From the NCBI GenBank assembly GCA_030737875.1, contig CM060921.1:404156192-404220191 (forward strand): 64,000 nucleotides of DNA, given 5' to 3'. The notes under the pieces were generated by a model. That model did no database searches. It was not told the DNA's origin and saw nothing but the letters and a program-made list of their open reading frames with translations. How positions within the stretch are numbered: position 1 is the first letter of the stretch; every line of letters begins with the position of its first letter. The position numbers and the translations under genes were made by a program. The stretch is from Allium sativum (Eukaryota > Streptophyta > Magnoliopsida > Asparagales > Amaryllidaceae). Shown one piece after another: positions 37,975 through 49,740 of this stretch.

Positions 37975-38860
37975 AAATAATTATAAAATCGAAAGAGTTA
38001 AAAGAAAATATATTTGTAAAACAAATATAAAGGAAAAATATTTGTAAAACAAATATAAAGGGAATATATTTGTAAAACAAATACAAAGGAAGATACTTGC
38101 AAAACAAATAGAAAGAGAAATAATTCAAAGAAGTAATTCAACGGAATAAATCAAAGGAGTTATTTCAAAAGAGCTAATCAAAAGGAGTTAATCGAATATA
38201 ATTTATTCGAATAGAATTAAAGGAGTTAATCAAATTTAGTTTATTCGAGTTGAATTAAAGGAGTTAATCGAATATAGATTATTCGAAAGGAGTTAAGTGA
38301 AAAGAGTTAATAAAAAAGAGTTAATCAAATTTGAGTTAATCGAATATTAGTGATTCGAATAGAGTTAAATAGAGTTATCGAATATTAGTTATTCAAATAG
38401 AGTTAAATAGATTTAATCAAATATTAGTTATTCGAATAGAGTTAAAGGAAAGGGTGTCGATGTTAGTAAATCAAAAGGAGTTAATCGATGTTAGTTTAAT
38501 CGAAAGGAGTTTTCGATTATAGTTTAATCGAAAGGAGTTAATCGATGTTAGTATAATCGAAAGGAGTTAATTGAATTTAGTTATTCGAAAGTGAGATTAT
38601 CGAATATAAGTTATTCGAAAGGAGGTTATCGAATATAGTGTATTCGAAAGGAAGGAGATTATCGAATATAGCGCATTCAAAAGAAAGAGAGCGAATATAG
38701 TTTATTCGAAAGAGTGAATTATCAAATATAAGTTATTCGAAGAGAGATAATCGAATATAAGTTATTCGAAGAGAGAAAATCGAATATAAGATATTCGAAG
38801 GAGGGTTAATCAAATAGAGATTACTCGATGAGAGTTAATCGGCGAATTCGATTATATCGA
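37975..38860 (+). repeat. Hairpin repeat arrays in C 5' LTR
   Basis: First, four or five copies of ATTTGTAAAACAAAT (self-complementary arms) every ~30 bp. Then about 20 units of AGGAGTTAATCGAATAT...TTATTCGAA at 20-40 bp spacing, where TCGAATA and TATTCGA are complementary. Present in the 3' LTR at 44925-45760 with many point changes. Confidence 0.8.
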
Positions 38861-40385
38861 ATTAGGGAAAGTGCTTATACTTTCCGGAGTTCAAATCAAG
38901 GTTTGTCTATTTATAAATTAGGTGTCTATTTATTTATTCACATTAAAGAATAAAAGTTATAATTGAAGTTAGATATTTCGAAAGTAGGTCTTATAACGTT
39001 ACCGTTAAAATCAATGTTTTCAATAAAGAAGTGGATTCGTAAATAGAATCCGAGAGTTACGTAAGGAAGTTTGTTAAAGATTTAAAAGATAAACTTTGAC
39101 TATTTCGAAGTTAAAACGTTGTTCAGTTTAGGTCTGAGAGGTAATTATACCCCAACTTTATTGACTTCCTTCTTAACTAAGGAATGGTATGGTTTGATCG
39201 TGAAGGAGTTTGGAAATGTTTTCCAAATAAGAATCAGAAATGTTTTCTGATAATAGAAGATAAGAACTTAGAATATATGGAAACAAGAAATGATAAATAA
39301 ATTAATGACAAATTAATTTAAATGATAAAAGTTGATTGGTGATTAATCCATGTAATTTCCATCTGGAAATAAGATTGTTGTTTGCACACGTGTTTTTCTT
39401 TGATAGTTAACTCACCGACTATCAAAGATTTTGACCATTTTAATGTTGTTAATATGGAGAGGTCGATTGGATTATTATCCGAAGAACCACTTTGTATTGG
39501 CATAAGCGTTGCGAATCATATATGCACATGATAATTGAAGATGGAGTAAAGTGCAAGGGCTGTTGTATAAATCTTAGGTAAAGATTGCCTAAGATGGATG
39601 TATTGAATAGTGCCTTCGGTTTGTCCAGTCCCAGGACGACCTGTATGGAAGAATGTCCAACAAAATATATTGTTTAGTTCGCGTAAGTTGATCTCTTCAA
39701 ACGTATTTACATTTGGTGGCGGAGAAATTCGTTTCTCTTAGCTGTATAACCATGATATTTTTGGGGAAATCAATTTGTGATTTGGCGGGTATGACGATGT
39801 GACATTCAAAGTGAATAAATGTGTGATCTGTCAAAGATAACCGTGGCCTCTAGCCTCACAACCGGGAAATGAAAAAAATCAAGTAGGCAACATGGCTATG
39901 TAGGTCGCACCTATTAGGGTGTATAATCACCTGATCTAGAGTTTCATTTACTTCTAAAAATCTATTGTTGAAGCTGTCCCATTCAGGAAACTGTTGCTGA
40001 TCCCAACCGTTGGTGACATACATTCGATACACTCAAGTGAAATGAGTGGTCGGTCATGTGTGGCCGGGTTGCAAGATGTTCTTATTGAACCCAGTGTATT
40101 CCTTTCTAGAGGTATACTAGCGAGAGGTGGTTCCTTACCTTGTTATAGTTGGAAATCCATTACCCAATAGGTGCTTTCGGTTTTAATTGTATACTATATA
40201 TGTAGAACGTGAGATGAAAGCGTTTCTGCTAGATGATTATTATATTGTGGTTGATAAACATTATTATAATATCAAAAGGTTTTTGATATAAAGATATTTT
40301 GGATTAGCATAAGGGAAAACCCGTTCCGTTATACGGCGTGGTCTTATCAGATATCATTTACCTGTTTAAACTGTTTTACTCACAC

Positions 40386-40399
40386 CAGTCCCATGACTG
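40386..40399 (+). other. CAGTC/GACTG hairpin in C U5
   Basis: CAGTC, CCAT loop, GACTG, embedded in a stretch (CTCACACCAGTCCCATGACT) that matches the A LTR. Conserved across A, C and D. Confidence 0.55.
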
Positions 40400-40807
40400 A
40401 CTCAGAGTTTATTTTTTTTTTGTTTTCCTTAAACTCTTGGGTGCCTTAATTTGTACGGGCAGTCAAGTAGTCGGGATTTTACAGATGCACTTGGAGAGCT
40501 TGGAGCAGGAGGCTTCAGGATTATATAACTATTGTTTATTTCCGCTGTTGTTGTAAGTGTTGTACTCTACAATGTTATTGTATACATATATTGTTTGTAT
40601 TTCAAAAGTTATGTTATATTTTATTCGTTCCGCTGTGAGATTCGTGTTTACTCTGATGATGTTCTTCTTCTATTCTATAGGTTCTATCTTATCTGTTCTC
40701 ACCCTCTAACTTCTTTCATTAACCATTCGGTTATTTTCGATCCTTGGATGTTTGATATGTGTTGTATATCGGATAACCAAGACCGTCAAAATCCGGGTCG
40801 TTACAGT

Positions 40808-40819
40808 TGGTATCAGTGC
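40808..40819 (+). other. Primer-binding site (tRNA-iMet-like), family C
   Basis: TGGTATCAGTGC, one mismatch from the usual TGGTATCAGAGC, 2 nt after the LTR end. Confidence 0.85.
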
Positions 40820-40854
40820 TTAAGGTTAAGTGAATTACCTTGGCTCTATGGCGT

Positions 40855-40895
40855 GACTCAGTAGAGATGGGGTTAGTAATACCCTAGATTGAGTT
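40855..40895 (+). ncRNA. Stem-loop downstream of PBS, family C
   Basis: Outer arms 40855-40862 and 40888-40895 (8 pairs, two of them G-U); internal loop AGAGAT (40863-40868); inner arms 40869-40873 and 40881-40885; loop contains AGTAA. Compared with D, several pairs change on both sides and stay paired. Total length matches D and A. Confidence 0.65.
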
Positions 40896-42312
40896 GAGTG
40901 TATATATACGAGTGAACGTATTTGTTATTTGATATAAAAATGGTTTTATATTGTGGAGATTTATTGGTTGAGTTGTTTATGGATTCTGGTTGATGTTGGG
41001 GCACCACAATATCGATAAGGGTTCCTAAACACTCGAATACGATGGGTCGACACGATATGTTTCGAAAAGAGGGTAAATGAAAATAATTTTAACCAAAGTA
41101 TATTTTGATATAGAGAAGATATATATTGGAATGAATATATATTGGATATATTGGTTGTTATTACAATCAAATAAGATTATAAAATGCGAAATGGTTATGT
41201 AAATAACCGATCAGAATTCAGATAAGTATAATGAATTGAATTAAATCTGAAATTAAAATCAAAATTGAAATTTAAACCTGAAAATTTGGAGAAGTGTTTG
41301 TAAAAGAACATGGATTAAATATACGTAAATTTTAAGATCCTGGGAGATTTTAAATTGTATTTGAAGCATTTATGAATGATATTTTGAACTGATTTCAAAA
41401 TAAAAGTTTTTAAGAATGGTTTTGAAAGTGATATAGTATCGAACTCACTTCGATAACTGGAAAATAATTCTGATAATGACTGCAGCATCATCAGTGTTCA
41501 TTTTCGAGTTATAAGTGACGGATTACTACCAAAAATTTTATTTTCGAATTATTTTGAGAAAACAAGTTGTTTGATTCCAAAAGGGAATATTTGATTTGTG
41601 AAAAACAAAGTTATTTAAAACTCCCAGGAAGCGATTGTTTGAATTAAAAACAAATTTAAATAGAAATTTGTGAAACCAAGCTAGAACTGAATTGAAACCA
41701 ATTAACTGGAAATTGAATTGGATACGATATATCAAGTAAAATCAGATTTTGAATTGTGATATAGAATCTGAAATGGTAGTGGATTGATGAGTTAACAATT
41801 TAAAAACCGAAAATGGAACTTTGATTTGAAATTGAATTCGACTTAGGTATAAGCGAATGGTTGTATTTGTGGATAAAAACAGATCTGAATTTGATTGGGA
41901 TGACCCTTTTATCTGCTGAATTGATAACAGGGGGAAAGGATATAATGATATGCCCGACAAAAAGGTATAAGTTTATATTTCATATGAGTTTGGTGATTTA
42001 TGAGCCGAATTGGCAAGCCGCTTGGCTGTTTGATTTTCTTTTGGGTTAAGAAAGCCTAGAGAGGCGAGTTGTGGTTTTACCGATAGGACTGTACAAAGGA
42101 GGTTATGATGGAATTTTCCGAAAATTTAGGGCGTTAGAGAATTTTCAGGATTTTTGAAAATTTTAGTGAGTCGGAATAAATTAATAATTCAATTGGAATT
42201 AATAGGTTCAGTTGAAACTGAAGTTAATAGGTAAACCAGAAGATATTTGAATCTAGTTGGTAGAGTTGATAGCATTCCTCTAGCTTAGCAATTTCCAGGA
42301 CGAAATTATTTT

Positions 42313-42325
42313 AAGAGGGGAAGAA
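42313..42325 (+). other. Polypurine tract, family C
   Basis: AAGAGGGGAAGAA immediately before the 3' LTR start TGTAATGACC. Confidence 0.88.
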
Positions 42326-43378
42326 TGTAATGACCCGTATTTTTACGGGTAATAATTAATTTATTTAATTATTTAAAATAGTGATTTAGGGAATTAAATC
42401 GTTGTTTAATTAAACAAAGTGAATATTTAATTAAATTAAAATAATAGAATAATATATTAAATTCAGAAATAATCAAAAATGGTGGAATTCACAATATCGT
42501 GTGAATGGGATTATTTATAAGATAATTTGATTTGAATAACGAATATATTATATAAATGATAGTTTGAACGTATAATTATAATATAATTATAATCGAGCTC
42601 GAAATGGCGCTGCAGTTCGCTATTTGGCGATTTGAACTTCAATTGAATATACAAAAGCCGTTTTAACTCGGATTTCTGTGAAACAAGAAACGCTAGGAGC
42701 TGGTGAAGTATATTTTTCTAGTGGAAGAGGAAAATCGGTATTTTGTCATGTGGATTTTGATTTATGTCCAAATCAAATTTTGGAAAAGTCACTGTGGAAT
42801 TCCTTTATAATTTATAACGATTTATTTATATTTATAAAAGGAATTTCATAATAAATCGAATATCGCTTTAATCGGGATTTGAAATATTGAGTTAGAAATT
42901 CATATAGGAATATTCTGAAGCTGTACGATATTCCACTATGAATGTATACGATAATATTTATTTTTAAATATTAAATTTAATTGTTTTTAAATATATTTAT
43001 ATATTTAAAAGGGTTATTTAGAGCTTTCAAAATAGCCAGTTTTGCAAATGACCTCAAAATTTGACGAAACTAATTTTGTTGGATCCGCAATGTTAAATTA
43101 TTGTTAGATTTCAATTTCCGTGATTTTTGAAGTCAATATGTGGCCATATGGGATTTTAATGTGAAATACAGTCGATAAATTGACCTTTAAAAATACGCTG
43201 TGTGAGCAAACAGAGTCGGAATTCGACGAAACCAGTTTCGTTGGGACCGTTATGTCGACCTGTAGCTGCATGTCCAGTTTCATGATTTTTGAGTATCGTG
43301 GGTGATCATTCCAATTTTTAGAAAGCAAATACAATATAAATTAATGGAATAAATGAATATAATAATACAAAAATCTAC

Positions 43379-43388
43379 CTATAAATAC
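43379..43388 (+). promoter_or_regulatory. TATA box in C 3' LTR
   Basis: CTATAAATAC. The 5' LTR has a C in place of the second T (CATAAATAC, 36446-36454), which would weaken it. The leader with the repeated AACTCTTC(C/G)TCAAGTC stretch follows. Confidence 0.5.
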
Positions 43389-46300
43389 CTATACCCACCT
43401 TCTAAACCTAATTCAACTCTTCGTCAAGTCAAAGAAAATCCGCCGCTCAGTTCTTCAGAAACGTGAAAATCGAACTCCAATAATTCAAACAAATCCAGAG
43501 AAATTCCAATAAAATCCTACAAATCATAAAACTCATTTATTTCGATTCATGGAAACTTCCTCTTTCTTTTTGTATGGTTTTTGTGTGGTGCGACGCAAAT
43601 GTTCTGCTGTTGAGTTTTTAGCACTGGACTAGGGTTCCGATTTCGAGGCGCTGTGGTGTTCTAGGAGAGGCAGGACTTGGGGTAATCGAAGAGGGGTGTC
43701 ATTGGGTTTGCTCGAAGGTGATAGATGGTGGTCCGGTCGCCTACGTTGGCAGCAACGATGAGTAGAATGGAATCAGGATCGTGAGGTCTGGGTTGATGCG
43801 AGTTGGTTGAATGGGTTACTGCGGTTGAACGCAGGTGAAAAGAAGGATGGAGGGGGATCAAGGAAGAAGCTGGGTACGGTTCTTCTTTGCAGGAATAAGA
43901 AGGAGTTGAGTGAAGTAAAACGTGAGGGTGGCAAGAAAATCTGGAGGCATTCGAGTTATGTGAGTTTGGAGATCTCGTGCTGGGGAGTTTGCGAGTGTGT
44001 CTTCAGCAGGAGATGAAATACTGTTGTTTGGCTGGTGGTTTTTTTCTTAATGGGCCAACCTTAATTGCAAGCCCAGAGTATATAAATGGCTCCAACGTTG
44101 GTTCACAAATGGCATTCGAATTTGTTCACAAGGGATGAAGGAGAAATGAAATAAAATGGGAACCGGAATTCATATGAAGGATGGCGAGGAACCGGCAACT
44201 CGAAATGGGAATGATGCGATGCTTAGCATGTCGGTGTAGAAGGTCTTGGGCCAAGATATTTTGACGAAATAGGATCCGGCAGGATCGTATGGACGAGAAC
44301 TCCACAATGACACTGACTGGAAGTCCATCTGAGCTCGTTACAATTTATTGTGAAATAAATTGTCCGTCTGAATCAACAGACGCAATTCGTTATTTAACGG
44401 TTAACGCGAAATGTGAGTAAAACTAACCAACTCTGAGCAGTTATATTTCTATAACGTATTTTTAGAATTTTTCATCATCTGTCGATTGCTGTGTGTTAAC
44501 TGTTTGGTTGAATTGCTTATGTATTGGTTGAAATTATAGATAACGACATATATGAATTGTTAATCAAATATTGATTCTGTTTAGCAGAATATTTCATAGT
44601 GAAATGAAATCGATATTAATAATATTGTTTAACATCTGTGATGCAGGGAAACAGGTCGGAGGGGTCCAACTAGAATCCTCAATATTTATAATACTGTTAT
44701 GTTCATATATTGTGTTATATGATGTGATATGAAATCCATTGATGATTTTATATGTTTGAATGATACCAATCATTGTTATATGGTACGTTAAATACCATAA
44801 GAAATACTAGGATGTAAAAAGGGGATTTTCAAAGTATTTTTGAAAATAATTTATTTATATAAAATCAATGGATTTTATATAAAAGGAAAAAGGATTTTAT
44901 AAAAGGAAATAATTATAAAAGGAAATATATTTGTAAAACAAATATAAAGGAAAAATATTTGTAAAATAAATATAAAGGGAATATATTTGTAAAACAAATA
45001 CAAAGGAAGATATTTGCAAAAGAAATAGAAAGAGAAATAATTCAAAGATGTAATTCAAAGGAATAAATCAAGGGAGTTAATTCAAAAGAGCTAATCGAAA
45101 GGAGTTAATCGAATATAGTTTATTCGAATAGAATTAAAGGAGTTAATCGAATTTAGTTTATTCGAGTAGAATTAAAGGAGTTAATCGAATATAATTTATT
45201 TGAAAGGAGTTAAGTAAAAAGAGTTAATCAAATTTGAGTTAATCGAATATTAGTGATTCGAATAGAGGTAAATAGAGTTATCGAATATAAGTTATTCGAA
45301 TAGAGTTAAATAGATTTAATCGAATATTAGTTATTCGAATAGAGTTAAAGGAAAGGATGTCGATGTTAGTAAATCGAAAGGAGTTAATCGATATTAGTTT
45401 AATCGAAAGGAGTTATCGATTATAGTTTAATCGAAAGGAGTTAGTCGATGTTAGTTTAATCGAAAGGAGTTAATCGAATTTAGTTATTCGAAAGTGAGAT
45501 TATCGAATATAAGTTATTCGAAAGGAGGTTATCGAATATAGTGTATTCGAAAGGAAGGAGATTATCAAATATAGCGCATTCAAAAGAAAGAGAGTGAACA
45601 TAGTTTATTCGAAATAGTGAATTATCAAATATAAGTTATTCGAAGAGAGATAATCGAATATAAGTTATTCGAAGAGAGAAAATTGAATATAGGATATTCG
45701 AAGGAGGGTTAATCAAATAGAGATTACTCGATGAGAGTTAATAGGCGAATTCGATTATATCGAATTAGGGAAAGTACTTATACTTTCTGGTGTTCAAAGT
45801 TTATTTATGAATTAGGTGTTTATTTATTTATTTACATTAAAGAACAAAAGTTATAATTGAAGTTAGATATTTCGAAAGTAGGGATTATAACGTTATCGTT
45901 AAAATCAATATTTCCAATAAAGAAGTGGATTCGTAAATAGAATCCGAGAGTTATGTAAGGAAGTTTGTTAAAGATTTAAAAGATAAACTTTGACTATTTC
46001 GAAATTAAAACGTTGTTCAGTTAAGGTCTGAGAGGTAATTATACCCCAACTTGATTGACTTCCTTCTTAACTAAGGAATGGTAAGGTTTGATCGTGAAGG
46101 AGTTTGGAAATGTTTTCCAAATAAGAATCAGAAATGTTTTCTGATAATAGAAGATAAGAATTTAGAATATATGGAAACAGGAAATGATAAATTAATTTAA
46201 AGGATAAAAGTTGATTGGTGATTGATCGATGTAATTTCCATCTGGAAATAAGATCGTTGTTTGCACACGTGTTTTTCTTTGATAGTTAACACACCGACTA

Positions 46301-46830
46301 TCGAAGATTTTGACCATTTTAACGTTGTTAATATTTAGAGGCCGGTTGGATTATTATCCAAAGAACCACTTTGTATTGGCATAAGCGTTGCGAATCATAT
46401 ATGCCGAAGATAATTGAAGACGGAGTAAAGTGCATGGGCTGTTGTATAAATCTTAGGTAAAGATTGCCTAAGATGGATGTACTGAATAGTGCCTTCGGTT
46501 TGTCCAGTCCCAGGACGACCTGTATGGAAGAATGTCTGACAGAGTATATTTAATAGATCGCGTAAGTTGATCTCTTCAAACGTATTTACGTTTGGTGGCA
46601 GAGGAATTCGTTTCTCTTAGCTGTATAACCGTGATATTTTTGGGGAAATCAATTTGTTATTTTGCAGGTATGAAGATGTAATATTGTGAATAAATGTGTG
46701 ATCTGTCAGAGATAAGCGTGACCTCTAGCCTCACAACCGGGAAATGACAAAAATCGGGCAGGCAGCATGGCTATGTAGGTCGCACCTATTAGAGTGTATA
46801 ATCACCTGATCTAGAGTTTCATTTACTTCT

Positions 46831-46835
46831 AAAAA
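46831..46835. repeat. Target-site duplication of family D (left)
   Basis: AAAAA, matched at 61685-61689. The empty-site sequence is preserved in the C 5' LTR near 39957 (TTCTAAAAATCTATTG), which confirms a single 5-bp duplication. Confidence 0.93.
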
Positions 46836-47641
46836 TGTAATAACCCGGAAAATACGAGCCAATTTAAATTTTTTAAAATGGTGATTTCAAAGGGATTTGA
46901 ACAATTGAAATAGAATATTTCAATAAAATAGTGAATTAGGAATAGTGAGTCAGTTTGAAAATTTGAATTCAAACTTTGACTGACTGTGCAGGGTGGAAAA
47001 TATAACGGATTTTAGCGAAACAAAAAATATTTAAATTTGTTAGTCAATACCTTTCTAACGAATCTGAAAAATCGAAGTTTCATAACGGGAATCAAAAGTT
47101 ATGGCCGAATGAATTTTCAGAAGGGCCGGTATATGGAATATATAGCCCTGGAAAATTGATATTTTGCACACGACCTCAGAATTCGACGAAACCACTTTTG
47201 TTGGGTCCGGGATGTCAAACTATTGCTAGGGTTCAAATTTCATAATTTTTGAAGCTAGTATGTGAGCGTGGCAAAAGAAAATGTGATTGGTCAATTTCTG
47301 TTAAATTGGATCGACCAGAAAATGGCCATTTTTCAAACGACCTCAGAATTCGACGAAACTAGTTTTTTTGGGACCGTAGCATCAAAACATAGCTAGATTT
47401 ATTTTTCTGGAATTTTTCGAATCAGTTTGTGGCCCTGGCAAATTGAAATGTACGTTGAAAGTTAAAAATTAAATGTTTTATACTTTAATTTGAAAAAATA
47501 ACTGACTGTAACAGTTGAATTGGCCTACGAAACATATCCCATTGTGTCCGGAATGTCGGTATTTAGCTAGGGGCGACAGTCGTTGGGTTTAAAAAGGAGT
47601 TCGTTTGAGAAAACACTATTTAAAAATTTAATATAGTCCTC

Positions 47642-47672
47642 GGCCAATCAGAATTTTCCATTCATAAATTTT
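47642..47672 (+). promoter_or_regulatory. Possible CAAT/TATA promoter in D LTR
   Basis: GGCCAATCAG followed about 15 bp later by CATTCATAAATTTTT, then a purine stretch and the CCG-rich leader. The second copy is at 57143-57173. TATA quality is modest. Confidence 0.4.
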
Positions 47673-47689
47673 TAAAATAAAAGAAAAGA

Positions 47690-48036
47690 AAACCCCCTCG
47701 AACGAACGGCGACCCGAGCTCCCACCCTTCCAGCCCCGATCGCCGCCGCTACCGCCACCTACATCCTTCGCCACCGCCACCCCTCGACGCGCCTCCGTCC
47801 CCTCTTCAAATCCGACTAACCACCGCCACCCCTCGTCGCCTGTGCCGCCCGAATCGAAGCCCCAAAGTCCCGACCTTTCCACCGCCGCCGCCGATCTAGA
47901 CCACCGAACGCCACCAAACCACCATCGACTGGAAGCCCTCTCTTCCCTCTTCTACGTCAAACTCGCCGATCATCCCCTCGTGCCTCGATTCTCGCGAAAA
48001 TTGTAAACCTAATTTTGAAGCTTCGTGAAAGTGAGT
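47690..48036 (+). promoter_or_regulatory. CCG-rich leader with splice-donor-like end in D LTR
   Basis: A CCGCC-rich block unlike its AT-rich surroundings, ending GAAAGTGAGT (GT at 48031). A second good donor-like AAAGGTGAGA follows at 48195-48204. The copy at 57190-57540 has CCG-repeat length changes. Proline-rich open frames here follow from composition and are not kept between the two LTRs. Confidence 0.45.
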
Positions 48037-48387
48037 TTTTCTTTGATCTTTACACTTTGAAAAATCATATCTTTTTGGTGTGTTGACGAAATTCGATGAA
48101 ACAGGAAACATCGGGACCGTAAGGAAGCTCTCTACCCAATAGAAGAAGCCGCGGATTTTTCTGACATCGTATCGATTTTTAGTGCTCCGAAAACAAAGGT
48201 GAGAAATCTAAATTAATATGAAATTGAATGGAAAATGTCGTGTATAATTTATATTAGCGAAATATAAATTACATACGTGTTGTATACCTCATGTACATAC
48301 GTAGTGTAAGCTATATAAGCGAAGTATGAATTTTACATGCATAGAATAATTGATGTATGTGTTGAAATGCAAGAGAAATATAGCAAT

Positions 48388-48388
<1 letters not shown>

Positions 48389-48420
<32 letters not shown>
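48389..48420. repeat. AT/AC microsatellite, unequal between D LTRs
   Basis: About 12 AT dinucleotides then ACACACAC. In the 3' LTR (57892-57908) the tract is shorter and lacks the AC part. LTRs are identical at insertion, so the difference arose afterwards. Confidence 0.9.
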
Positions 48421-49489
48421 TCCCCTCGTCCACAAACCATGGACGATATTTATTGTGGTGAATTGGTGTGAAATATTGGATGAAAAATACGAATGGTTGA
48501 ATAATTGTTTGTGGTTGATATTGTTTGGTTGTGGTTGAAAAATACCCATTGGTGATTGAAATGAATTGGAAATATTTGTGGAAATAAAAATAAACATGCC
48601 GCCTGCGTGCGAATTAGATGCATGAATCCCCATTGTCAAAAACCGCTAGGTTTTAAGGTAGAGCGAGGAGCCGTACTAGGGACGGTGCCGGTTTAACTAC
48701 CCTGCCGTTATGCTGCCGAAATTTTGAATAATCTTTGTGTGTTAGAATTATTTTCATATGTTGAAATAATTTTCATGCATTGAAATTAAAGCCATATGTT
48801 GAAACTATATCCATGTGTGGAAATGTTTGTGTGTTGAAAAGTGTTGTGTGAAAATTAAATTCATTTGTGAATGAATGAAGTGTTTTAACAATAAAAATCA
48901 CATTTTTATATATATATGAAGTATGAAAAATATTCGCCTTATATAAATAGTTTCAACAACAAAAATCCCATCTTTCCAATGTGAACAACATAAATAAAAT
49001 GTCCATGTGTGGAAATGCTCATTTGTTGAGAAGTGTGTGTAGTGGAAAAGTTCATGTGTTGAATAAAAAGATCGAACAATAAAAATTACATTTTTATTGA
49101 AACTATGAAGTGTTAAAACATCCATTTGTCGAATAAATATTTTAAATGATAAAAATATCATTTTTATCATATTTGTGATATGCTAAAGGCATGCGGACGT
49201 GGAAACAAATATTTGTGAAAGAAATATTCTTTTTACATGCATAGGAACCAAATAAAATAGTCATGTGTTGAAATCTATTTTAGTTCGCCAAAATTATCAT
49301 CTATTGAAATGTGAAGTGTTAAAAATAGCCACTTGTTCAAATAAACGTGCATGAGTTGAAATATACATTAATTAGCTAATGATATGATTTTAGCCTATGC
49401 ATGCAACATTAGAATGAATGGTGTTTTTAAACTAAAGCAAATCAAATATGAAATTGAATGGAAAATGATAAGTGTTAGAAATTGTATAT

Positions 49490-49740
49490 ATGTACATGCA
49501 TATCTATTGAACAGGTTAAAGAAAAGGGGCTAGAGAAGAGAAATAAAATTTTGTGCCCGACAAATAGGTACACATTTACTGCTTTGTTTGGATGATGATT
49601 TTATGAGCCTGTTGGCTAGCCGCTTGGCTTTTTCTTTTTTTTATATAAGACGCCCTTGTGGCTATTTGGGAATTTTCCCAGACCCTCCCGTACAAAGGAG
49701 GTTATGGCGAAATTTTCCGAAATTTAAAGGCGTTAGTGAA
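49490..49740 (+). other. Internal-region-like segment embedded in D LTR
   Basis: Runs from TATTGAACAGGTTA through GCCCGACAAATAGGTAC, GTTGGCTAGCCGCTTGGC and GGAGGTTATGGCGAAATTTT to AAAGGCGTTAG. It matches the 3' internal region of A (minus, about 1150-890) and of C (41945-42130), which lies outside their LTRs. The copy in the D 3' LTR is 58985-59230. Confidence 0.75.

Larger units (their letters stand above)
35392..40805 (+). repeat. Family C 5' LTR (5414 bp)
   Basis: Begins TGTAATGACCCG and ends CGTTACA. In order: paired GACGAAAC modules (36115-36340), mutated TATA position (36446), leader 36480-37480 with donor-like GTGAGT (37479), acceptor-like GATGCAG (37708-37714), ATTTGTAAAACAAAT hairpins (37975-38110), TCGAATA/TATTCGA array (38130-38860), and a U5 end homologous to A and D with the CAGTC/GACTG hairpin (40386-40399). 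No coding capacity. Confidence 0.92.
40806..42325 (+). mobile_element. Family C internal region (non-coding)
   Basis: 1520 bp. Primer site at 40808, stem-loop at 40855-40895, then AT-rich sequence with no gag or pol similarity. From about 41945 (GCCCGACAAAAAGG) through GGAGGTTATGATGG (42100) to AGGGCGTTAG (42128) it matches the 3' part of the A internal region and the mid-LTR of D. Short open frames on either strand are not credible genes. Confidence 0.85.
42326..46835 (+). repeat. Family C 3' LTR, left part (interrupted)
   Basis: Aligns with 35392-39957 of the 5' LTR and stops at AAAAA (46831-46835), where D is inserted. It continues at 61690. This copy keeps a better TATA box than the 5' LTR (43379). 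Confidence 0.92.
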
